A stretch of 64,000 nucleotides of DNA from Cocos nucifera (lineage: Eukaryota > Streptophyta > Magnoliopsida > Arecales > Arecaceae): the NCBI GenBank assembly GCA_006176705.1, contig QRFJ01000762.1:310001-374000 (forward strand), written 5' to 3'. Within the stretch, counting starts at the first letter, position 1; every line of letters begins with the position of its first letter. A program made the translations under genes and the position numbers. Under the pieces are notes generated by a model that was not told the DNA's origin, ran no database searches, and was given only the letters and a program-made list of their open reading frames with translations. Positions 54,739 through 64,000 of the stretch are shown in pieces.

Positions 54739-57000
54739 TGTTAGATATATGTACCCTAGAAGCCAAAATTGGCTGACACTTGTAATATACTTCTAGGGGT
54801 AAAATTATAATTTTGACTAAAATTAATAAAATAGATTATTTTCTATCACATATGTGTCTGCGATACATCCTTTGAGTTAATGGTAATGATAATTCATATT
54901 TTCAAGAGTTAAAAATTTAAGACATGAATAATCATTATTAACTCATAAAATGCTTCCGACCATAGGATCATCACGAGGATGGTGATTGATCTGGAAGGTT
55001 GGTGTACAATCGCTTCTCTTTAGTAGATGAGTCTTAAGTCTATGGTGTGGAGACATCGGAGCGAGAGTACAGGTACTCGTTAGAGAACGAGGGCACTGAG
55101 CGTGACAACCTCAAGTAGTCATTAGGAAGTCTACCTTCTTGTCAATGACTGACTCGATGCTGCAGTGGTGTGTCTGATTCTTTAACCTAAGGTGCATTGG
55201 CAGTTTACCTTGAGGATGTTATAATTTGACAACACCATAACTCGGTCACCTAGCCATACGAAACCATGAGGTGTATGTTGGCTATAGCATGTTCATTGTA
55301 GGAACTAGATTGCATCAAGATGGAATCTATCTACCTCGGTGGTAGAGGAGCAGCCCTATGATGATCATGAGAATCAAGTCCAGAAGCCCATGGCCATGGC
55401 AGAGTAAAATAATAGAAAGAGTTTCTATTTAGGTTTCACATTGGACTTGCATCGAATGATTACATCATATGACAGAAACTAGGGTTTGACGAGTTCACCT
55501 TAACGCTAATCTGATCGAAGCTTAAGATAGAAGAACTTAATCACACAGATAGCTGCACCAAGAGGTTCGCATTCAGCTCTGATGGGTTGCCATCATATAC
55601 TACTAGGTGTCACTGGTGGATTTTGGGAGCAATTAGAATGATTTAGATGATCGATCATTCTAGCTGTTCGAATCAGAAAAATTCTGATCCATCGAAAGGA
55701 GTTTCAATGATGTCGGTGATAGAGATCATGACATATCCCATTACCATACAGAACTGAACCTAACTGGGTCACACAAATAAGGGTTTGAATCTGGTGATCA
55801 TCAATTGAACTAATCCAGTTTAATTGATCTGAATGAGATTCAATTAGGTTCAAGAAAATCGTGCTAGCACTCGATTGAACCTAACGTTCTTCTTTTACTA
55901 TCATAAATAGTTGTCCTGACTGAGCCAAAGGAGTTTATGCTCGATCAGAGGCCTTCACTTGGTCTGACTGGAGCCTGTTCAAATTAGAAAAGGGTTGTCT
56001 TATTTTGTAAGACAATATCTGCCATTTTTGATCATCTGCCATTTCTCATCCTTTGACTTAGGTCAAAAGTTGACCTTCGACTGGTCAAATGTTGACCATT
56101 GATACTTTGACTTCTATCCACGTATTATGTACCTATTGGAGAGCTGGTGGCTGCTTGTCCCCCTACCAGAACCTGGCAAGGAGGAGGGCGCACACCAAGG
56201 GCGGCGTGCACCCAAGTTTGAGGCGCCCAGGAGTCCCTATTGGATAGGGACCCTATCTCCTTTTTGAATTCCGATTAGACTCCTCCTAAGAACTAACTTT
56301 GACTGATCTTAGATGCCATCTAAGGATGAATCTAAGGAACTCTGCTCCCACCAATCAGATTTAGATCTGATTTCACAAAGGGTTGTAATTGGTTGGAAAG
56401 AAGAGGAGTTGGATTACGCATAGTCTATAAATATGACCCTGCGCCCAACTCAAAGATAGATCAAAAATTCCCCACGCCCCAAGGCTACCTCTCTCCTCCT
56501 CCTCCATGCCAAGTCCATCTTCTCCCTCTCCTCTCCACGCCCAAAGTAGTTTGGGATCTATGTTGGTGCAATCTAGGTGAGAGAAAGGCGACAGAAAGCT
56601 AGAAGGCTGCGCTGCTGCAAAGGATAACTACTGATCTTCAAAAGCTATTTTGAAGATCCTCCAAATTAGATTCAGATTTGATTTTTGGAGATGTGATAGA
56701 GAAAAAAAAATCTCCAGATCCAATCTGAGTGGATATCGGTAGAGGCCAGAAACTTGCATGGCTAGATCCAGAATCTTCCGCTGCTTACAGGATCATCAAC
56801 GGATAATAGGATTACCCTACATCAAGGTAAATTAAATTTGATTTAATTTATATATATTTTATTTTTATTATTAGAATCATAAAATTAGATCTAAAATATT
56901 CTAGATCTGATTTAGATCAAAGAAAAAAAAATTTAAAATATATCTTCTGATTCGATCAGATCTAAACGAACCTAGTCCGAGAAATTAGGATTTTCCTTCA
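54739..57000 (+). repeat. Cop1-E 3' LTR
   Basis: 2262 bp from TGTTAG to CCTTCA. It aligns in reverse with 19969-22252 and 28092-30378. A TATA box TATAAATA is at 56426-56433. This copy and Cop1-B define the family's LTR ends. Confidence 0.9.
56426..56433 (+). promoter_or_regulatory. TATA box of the Cop1-E LTR
   Basis: TATAAATA in the place where the other Cop1 LTRs have TATATAAA. Transcription rightwards, into Cop2-Y antisense. Confidence 0.62.
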
Positions 57001-58973
57001 CTTTCCATGCACCCAATGAATCTCACAGAAGTCCTCTCTTTAGAATAGATGTTAGCATATGTCGTAAAAACCATCCTTTTTAATATTTGTGCAAAGAACA
57101 ACTTCTATGCATGTGGGGAACCAAAAACCAGTTTGAAAGCTAGTTTGAATTCAAAACTCTTTTTAATTCAAACTTCATCCAAATCAATTCAAACTTATTT
57201 GGGACATGTGAACAAGTTGTGTGCCCACTCTTCAGCAAGGAAAATTCCATGTTAAATCCCTTTCACGTGGAGATAATTGGCACACAAGAGAAGGATGGCG
57301 CAAGGGATAAGATAAGGTTGTTGTCAACTCAAATTCAAACTCATTTTGAATTTGAATGTCAACTAACCATAACTTATCCATTGAGCATGTAGAAGATCAA
57401 GGCATGAGGTATTATGTGCATAGGAGAAAAGTCATGAGGGAATAAAAATCAAATTTTAAGTGGGCGTGTGACATAGATGGCGCATGGGAAAAGAAGACTA
57501 GTCAAATTAGTCTTTGAAATTCAAATTTCAATCAACTAAACCAACCCAATCAAAATAGGTTACACCCAATTAGAATAAATTAAATCCAACTCATTTATGT
57601 TTAATTAGGCTCAATTAAATCTCAATAAAATCTAGAATTGATCAAGCCCAACCTCTGATCAAATCAAGGTTCGAACCTCCTCGGTGATTTGGTCAACTTG
57701 TGACCTATCAGGTTAAACCCAACTGAACCCAATTCAATTAGACTTGAATAAAAAATCATAACTCAATCAAATTGAGTTAAAATCACTAATTAAACCTCTT
57801 ATAATCTTAGAATCCAAATCCAGTAGGTCATCAGGCAATAGAGTTCATCGATATGAAATCCTAATCGAAGAGTCCTAGTCCAATAGGACTCTTGACCCCG
57901 GTGTCCGAAATGAATGAAACTTACGATCATAGAGTCCATACTCTTGATCAGAGAGTTCCATACTAATAGGACTTAGTGTCCTAATGATATAGGATATTTG
58001 GTCAAAAAGTCCCAGTCTAGTGGGACTCTTGACCATAGCCAACAGATCAGGTAGAAACCTCTAGTATGTGTGACTCCGTAGATTTAAACCTAAGCCAGTA
58101 GCATAGGAACCACTTTCTGTACTAATCGAAGTGACCATCTAGCAATGGTATCCGATATCTGGATAGGTTGAATAGTCGCAATTGCAATAATCAAAACCTA
58201 TGCGAATATGGTTACCATATAATTCATCTCTATAACCTCTATGTAATAGATGACTCAAGATTAGACTGTCAACCCTAGAAAATACATTCATATCGGTCTC
58301 AAAGCAATTAGTCCTATAACTCCTCAGTAAGACCACCCTGACCAAGGCTTTGCTAAATTGAAATACAATTATACATAGCTCCTGAAACCAGAAGTGGTCA
58401 ATCCCATCTTGATACACACATCGACTCCTCAAGTACTTGACTAAACCCAAAAACCATCCATCACTGAATTAGAAATTCAGGTAGTCCGACACCAAAGCAT
58501 AGTGAGTTGCTTGAAAGTCACCATGGTGATCTTAGATCGGAAGGACACTTATACCCATATTCCATCAGAGCTAATCTTGATAGGAGAAAAGCTCTGGAGT
58601 TGGTCACGTTCAATGCAAATGTACCCATACATTTCATTTGCATGCCATACCAATGTCTCAACACTTTTTGGTTATGAGGACAACCAACCTATATGACACA
58701 CAACAATCTATACTCGACAAACATTATCATTCTAAGTAATAACGTGTCATTTGATCGTGAACTATTTTAAGGACTAAACGAAAAATCCTCTTTTGTTGAA
58801 TCTAGATAGTCCTAAGGCTTTCATCACAATACATGAATTCATTAAAGGACAAAAAATATTTATGATAAAAAATATCAAAATAATTTTTATTAATTCATAA
58901 TTTATTTATAATTATAAAAGTATAGATTAACCGTTAATAGGCTAATGATTGGCTTTAGAACACATTCCCAACA
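57001..58973 (-). repeat. Cop2-Y 3' LTR, truncated
   Basis: Starts TGTTGGGAATGTG at 58973 on the minus strand. About 1.97 kb remain against about 2.54 kb in copy X; the promoter-distal end is replaced by the Cop1-E LTR. Likeness to copy X is clear in 58000-58973 (for example the CATAGTGAGTTGCTTG string). No gene. Confidence 0.8.
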
Positions 58974-58988
58974 ATCTCCCACTTGGAC
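58974..58988 (-). promoter_or_regulatory. Polypurine tract of Cop2-Y
   Basis: The minus strand reads GTCCAAGTGGGAGAT before TGTTG. Confidence 0.85.
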
Positions 58989-58989
58989 T

Positions 58990-60547
58990 AAAGCCAATCG
59001 ATGCAGTATCTAATACCTATCATTGACTTGAAGTTGTTGAACTCCTTCACCACAATAGCTTTAGTGAATGGGTCAACCATGTTTTTCTTCTCATCGATCT
59101 TTTAAAGATCGACGTCACCATGATCTACGATCTCTTGGACAAGATGATAGCGGTGCAGAATATGCTTCATCCGCTGATGTGCTTTCAGTTCCTTCACTTA
59201 AGCAATGGCTCCAGAGCTGTCGCAATAGAGCAGAACTGGACCATCAAGGAAGGTTGCTACTTCGAGCTCGGTGATGAATTTTCTCAATCATGCCACTTCT
59301 TTGATAGCATCTGATGCAGCGACATACTCTGCCTCACAAATTGAATCGACCATAGTGTGTTGCTTGAAACTCTTCCAGCAGACAGTTCCATCATTAAGGA
59401 TGAATATATATCTCGATATGCTCTTGCTATCATCATGATCAGACTGAAAATTGAAGTCTATGAACCCTACAAATTTCAAGTCTGATTCACCGTATACAAG
59501 GCACTGATTCTTAGTATTTCTTAAATACTTCAGGATGATTTTAACAACCTTCCAATGGTTCTCCCCTAGATCAGATTGGTATCTTCTCACTACACCTAGT
59601 GAGTATGCCACATCTGATCGTGTACATGTCATGACGTACATGATAGAACCCACTACCGAAGCATATGGTATTCTACTCATACGCTCTCTTTCTAGAGGTG
59701 CTGTCAGACAATCTATCTTTGAAAGAAAAATTTCATGACCTATAGGAAGATAGCCTTTCTTGAAATTTTTCATACTGAACCATTTCAGCATAGTATCAAT
59801 ATACATAGATTGGGACAATCCAAGTAATCTTTTAGATCTATCTCTATAGATCTTCATCCCTAGGATGTCGGAAGCTTCTCCTAGATCTTTCATGGAGAAC
59901 TATGATGATAGCCAGATTTTTATTCCTTGAAATGCAAGGACATCATTCCTGATTAAAAGAATGTCATCCACATATAATATTAGGAATATAATTGTTGGAC
60001 CATTAGCCCACTTATATATGCAGGGCTCCTCTTCATTCTTAACAAAGCCATATGTTTTAATTATTTTATCAAATCATATATTCTAGCTTCTAGATGTCTG
60101 CTTCAATCAATAAATAGATCTCTGAAGCCTACACACCTTAGACTCGTCTATGGACGTGAATCCTTCAGGCTATATCATATACACCTCTTCATCCAGCTCT
60201 CTATTCAGGAAAGCTATTTTCAGATCCATCTACCATATTTCATAGTCCAGATGGATAGCTATGGCAAGCATAATCCAAATGGATTTGAGCATTTCTATAG
60301 GAGAGAACATCTCATCATAGTCAATACCATAATATTGACGATACCCCTTGGCAACCAGACAGACTTTATAGATCTCCATCTTTTCGTCTGCGCTCCTTTT
60401 CTTTTTGAAGACCCACTTATACCCTATAGGTTTAACCCCTTCGGATGGGTCAACTAATATCCATACATCATTGATCTTCATGAACTCTATTTTAGATTTT
60501 ATGGTCTTAAGCCATTTCTTAGAGTCTGATCTATACATTGCATCCAT
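58990..60547 (-). pseudogene. Cop2-Y reverse transcriptase and RNase H
   Basis: Pieces 60230-60547 (RT start, GYKWVFKKKRSADEKMEIY, GIDYDEMFSPIEML) and 59288-59893 (RT end from MKDLGEASDILGMKIYRDRS through RYQSDLGENHW to RNase H, CEAEYVAASDAIKEV). Between them (59894-60229) the palm is present with stops; the catalytic motif is readable near 59960-59975 as V-D-D-I-L. The rest of RNase H (59287-58990) is frameshifted. A short plus-strand frame at 59068-59314 is antisense to it. Confidence 0.84.
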
Positions 60548-61720
60548 GTAGGTAATCGGGTCCTCATCGTTCTCATCGAGTTCGATGGGACCCCCATCCT
60601 AGACCAAAAAATCATAGTATCTATCCGGTTGATGTGGTACTCTATCAGATCACCTTAAGGGTACATCTACAATGGGCTCTACGTCTGATCTAATCAAATC
60701 CAACTCAGGTTCAACAACTTGTGTTTGTTCTTTCACCTGCTGAACTTCTTCAAGTTCGACCTTAGAGGCATTAGTTTTTTCCTTAAGAAACTTCTTTTCC
60801 AAAAAGACTACCTTAAGGATAACAAACACTTTTTCCTCATCAGAAAAGAAAAAGTAATACCCTTTGGTTTTTTTTTGGATAACCTACAAAACTAGATTTA
60901 TCAAACCTAGGTCCAACCTCGTTTGTCATTAAATGTTTGACATAAGCCGGACACCCCCAAATCCTAAGGTGTGAGAGCATTGGCTTACGCCCTATCCATA
61001 TCTTATATGGTGTTTTATTAATAGGTTTACTCAAAACCTTATTTAGAATGTAACAAGCTGATTCTAGCATATATCCTCATAAGAAGATCGACAAACCAGC
61101 AAACCTCATCATGGATCGAACCATGTCCAATATGATCTAATTCTTCCTTTCAAATACACCATTATATTATGGTGTTCCAGGAGGGGTCCATTAGGAGAGA
61201 ATCCCATTCTCCCCTGAATATATCAAAAACTCATTGGAAAGGTACTCACACCGTTGATCAAATTGAAGAGTTTTAATACTCTTTTCAGTTTGCTTCTCTA
61301 CCTCATTTCGAAATAGTTTGAATATTTTAAATGACTCCAACTTATGCTTCATTAAATAGACGTACCCATACCTTAATAGGTCATCTGTGAAGCTTATGAG
61401 TAGAAGTATCCACCTCTAGCACTTAAGCTCATGGGTTCACGTACATCTGAATGTACTAGACTCAGGAGTTCTATGGCTCGTTCATCTTTTTTAGTAAAAG
61501 ATGACTTAGTCATCTTACCAAAAAGATAGGACTCACAGATCGAAAGTAATTCACAATCACTAACCTCAAGAATTCCTTCTTAAGCTAACCTATTTATTCT
61601 ATTCTTATTAATATAACCCCGCCTACAGTGCCAAAGGTAGTCTTCGGACACATCACTATTTCTAGGATATTTATCGAAGAATGAACCATATTAACAGGCA
61701 TAGTTAATACATAAATATCG
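60548..61720 (-). pseudogene. Cop2-Y integrase and linker
   Basis: The piece 60840-61070 is the C-terminal part of the core (SACYILNKVLSKPINKTPYKIW, HLRIWGCPAYVKHL, PRFDKSSFVGYP). In the DNA upstream (61070-61600) the core continues: the second catalytic Asp is kept in LQFDQRCEYLS (near 61255) although the usual Gly pair beside it is changed. The zinc finger lies near 61500-61600. The linker to RT (60548-60830) is Glu/Lys-rich with stops. Confidence 0.78.
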
Positions 61721-61728
61721 TTATTCAA

Positions 61729-62040
61729 TCATCCAATAAAAATTATAATATTATTCAAAATGATATTACAAAATTTTTCTTTTATTGATATTTTAGACCC
61801 ATTCATGGCCAAAAGGCCTACAGAAATGACATTCAATAAGAAGGTTTGACAAAAATGATATTCATTAAGAATAACTTTATTTGAATTGATTATAAGATTT
61901 ATGATTCCTAAAGCTAGAATTGGAACTTGTCTTCTATCTCCAACGTTCAGGAATCTTTCACCTTGATCAAATCTCCTACTGACTTGCAATTCCTGCATAA
62001 AATTATAAATATGATAAGGGCTTTCAGTATCTAATACCAA
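61729..62040 (-). pseudogene. Cop2-Y aspartic protease
   Basis: A 104-codon open stretch with the active site as V-L-D-T-E-S-P-Y-H-I. The catalytic Asp-Thr-Gly has become Asp-Thr-Glu, which should inactivate it. Downstream features (GERFLNVGDRRQVPILALG, FLLNVISVGLLA) fit the copia protease and the start of the pre-integrase region. Confidence 0.82.
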
Positions 62041-62956
62041 ATAGTAGAATCAAATAAGAAAAAATTATAAGGTGTTATCATATAATTATCTTGCCTAGCA
62101 ATAACATGCTTCCTCCTTGGCCTGTTCGGATCCAAGGAGGCAATGTACAAAGGACAGTTCCTTTTTTAGTGTCCCTACTTCTTGCAGAAGAAGCACTCTA
62201 CCTGGCTCTGGTCGAGCTTGCGCATCTTCGTCTGACCCTGTGTAGTCATCCCATCATTTGGCTACACCTTCTTGTTCTTCTTCTTCTTATTCTTCCTCCC
62301 TTTCTTAAAGGATCGACGACCAGAACAAGACCCTCCCACTACATTCATCATCTACTTATGGAGTTGGTGATCCTTCTCAAAGTTTTGCAGCAACCACAAT
62401 AAGCTGTGATAGTTGACTGCAGGCTTTGTCATTCTGAAATAAGTCAGGAAAGAAAAAAAAGACTTGGGTAAGGAATTAAGGATTGCATCCTTACCGAGCT
62501 GCTCATACAGGGGAAAGCCCATCTTGCTAAGACACTCAATCATCTCGATCATATACAATACATGATTGGTGATTGAGGCTCCATCCCTATCCGAGTGTTG
62601 AAAATGGTACAACTTATTTTGTGCCTTTCAATATTATCAGGCATGCCAAAGAAGTCGTTCAACATTTAAAACATCTCCTATGACTAGATGTTTTTGAACC
62701 TATGGCTAAACTCATCATTTATTGCCACCAGCATTATGCACCGAATGGTAGTGCGATCGTTGAGCCACTTCTGGTAAGTATCTCATACCGCTCATCTAGC
62801 ATTCAGAGCTGGCTCCTCAAGTGCTGGATCCATTACTATATAAAGGATTTGCTCATGCTTCAGGATGATTTTTAGCTTACAATACCAGCTATCGAAGTTG
62901 GGTACCATTAATTTATCATTGTCTAACAATGATCGAAATGATAGGTTAGTGGCCAT
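62041..62956 (-). pseudogene. Cop2-Y gag
   Basis: The first Met is at 62956 (MATNLSFRSLLDNDKL, then PNFDSWYCKLKIIL, a DUF4219-like start). The piece 62352-62612 is the UBN2 domain (IECLSKMGFPLYEQL, ILNSLPKSF). A Lys/Arg-rich stretch and a CCHC knuckle (C-F-F-C, then G-H and N-C, about 62150-62200) follow, with two stops inside the knuckle. Stops also occur near 62785-62800 and 62660-62690. The plus-strand ORF 62091-62402 is antisense. Confidence 0.8.
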
Positions 62957-64000
62957 TTCTGCTTAAAAAAAGGAAAACTAAACCTAATTAGTATATGAAT
63001 CAATTATCCTAAAGACTTAAATTTTAGTCTGAAGGTTCTTTCACTATTTTATACGAATTGGTAGCCTCTACCTCCAATTCGAGGAATTACTTTAATTTCT
63101 TAGTGGGTACTAGAATCCACATAGACTACACACGAGCCCAACTTTGGTTGGTCAATCTATGTGCATCTATGGGTAGATTTGAAATCAATTATTTCTCTAA
63201 ACAACTTCTAGTAATATTGATTTTGCCCCGAAGACCTAATCTATAGGCTTTGGCCTCCACTAAAAGGGTCCAGTTAGATCCAACCATTAATATGACCACA
63301 TTTGGTCTTATCTAACCAATAAATGATCGGATCCGACTTTAGTTAGCCAACCTAACCACCATCAGAAAGACTTAACCAAATGATTATTTTATGAATAATA
63401 ATTTTATTAATCAATAATCACCTAGTCTTTGGGCCTCCAATGATCATTATATTAATGAACTCATTATCACTCAACTTAATGGAAGGCTATGATTTAGTTA
63501 TCTATATAATTATTTTATTTTTAAGAACCTAATAATTTTAGATAGTTTAATTAACATATTTTAAGAAGAGAGAAAAATTTAGCAAGCCAATTTTGATTCT
63601 TCCACTGACTTCACAAAGTCAGATAAAAAAGGATCTAATCTAGGCTGGCATTAGGAGCACCTAAATTAGTCAAATTGATTTACTTAATTGACATGGATGA
63701 GCCCAAATCTCCAAGTGATCTAATCAAAATCTAATTCACCAGGATGGCTAGGTAAGTGAGATCAATGGAAGGGATGTGCCATTAACTCGTCAAAGATCGA
63801 ATCAATGCGAGTAGCTCCCAATTAGAAACCATTGGTCAAAGTACCAAACTTACCTTAGACACCATCTGATTTATTAGTTTCAATTTGACCAATCTAGTAA
63901 TTTTAGGTTCAACCGTATAGCCATGAATCAAGTCTATTTGATCCTTGTTAAAGGCATGGACTTGACCAACTACAACTATTATAATTGAGTCTACCGAGTC
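62957..64000 (-). other. Cop2-Y 5' leader
   Basis: No coding frame in about 1 kb upstream of gag. A block at 63751-63863 is shared with the Cop1-B leader (26907-27019). The primer site and 5' LTR lie beyond the window. Confidence 0.72.

Larger units (their letters stand above)
53286..57000 (+). mobile_element. Angela-like copia element of family Cop1, 3' half (Cop1-E)
   Basis: Plus strand: RT, RNase H, polypurine tract and a complete 3' LTR (54739-57000). The 5' half is in or before the gap. The RT/RNase H closely resembles Cop1-B. It abuts the truncated LTR of Cop2-Y at 57001. Confidence 0.88.
57001..64000 (-). mobile_element. Angela-like copia element of family Cop2 (copy Y), 5' end outside the window
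   Basis: On the minus strand: leader (64000-62957), gag, protease, integrase, RT, RNase H, polypurine tract and a 3' LTR (58973-57001) truncated where Cop1-E ends. The copia order is complete. Frames are broken in every domain. Confidence 0.87.

Noticed and set aside
1..64000. Host genes, tRNA or rRNA genes, DNA transposons, helitrons
   Set aside because: I scanned for cloverleaf-like blocks, terminal inverted repeats with transposase and non-TE protein motifs and found nothing I could support.

Overview
The window is nuclear DNA of a flowering plant and is made almost entirely of nested, truncated and rearranged LTR retrotransposons. I recognise no host gene, tRNA, rRNA or CRISPR array. The element types (Athila- and Tat-type Ty3/gypsy; Angela-like and SIRE/Maximus-like Ty1/copia) are plant-specific. 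The AT-rich, TE-only content suggests a gene-poor, possibly pericentromeric, region. A palm or other monocot is possible, but the sequence does not prove it.

Layout. 1-13872: Athila sequence on the minus strand. It holds Athila-1 (gag to integrase, cut by the left edge), a fragment running RT-RNase H-integrase (3326-4659), and a long but frameshifted element, Athila-3 (3' LTR-like 4660-6208, polypurine tract, pol, gag, tRNA-Asp-type primer site 12011-12025, 5' LTR 12032-13872). 13873-15014: piece of an Angela-like copia LTR (family 'Cop1'). 15015-16774: start of a Tat-like gypsy element (gag, leader, LTR). 16775-18837: leader, perfect tRNA-Met primer site and LTR of a 'Cop2'-like copia element. 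18838-19885: a plus-strand copia LTR with primer site. 19969-30378: the longest copia element, Cop1-B (LTR, RT/RNase H, integrase, protease, gag, long leader, primer site, LTR). 30379-31056: a second Cop1-like gag/protease scrap.

31057-34627 is the 3' end of a SIRE-like element on the minus strand: an LTR rich in TGTCTC motifs, a polypurine tract, and a decayed ORF of about 490 codons in the position where SIRE elements carry an extra gene. 34628-38455 is a Cop2 LTR plus RT/RNase H. 38456-47838 has an odd texture: it starts as a badly degraded inverted copy of the SIRE 3' end and LTR, and it contains a clean island (44070-45447) nearly identical, inverted, to 28138-29519. 47839-52285 is a SIRE-like gag-pol on the plus strand, ending at a gap of exactly 1000 N (52286-53285). 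53286-57000 is the 3' half of a plus-strand Cop1 element with a full LTR. 57001-64000 is a minus-strand Cop2 element (LTR, RT/RNase H, integrase, protease, gag, leader) cut by the right edge.

Every gag-pol is broken by stops, frameshifts or truncation, and several have lost catalytic residues, so nothing here looks autonomous. The observations most worth a second look are the extra ORF in the SIRE-like element, the TGTCTC-dense SIRE LTR with a perfect 15-bp palindrome next to it, a leader block shared by two copia families, and several signs that part of the sequence is assembly artefact rather than biology.
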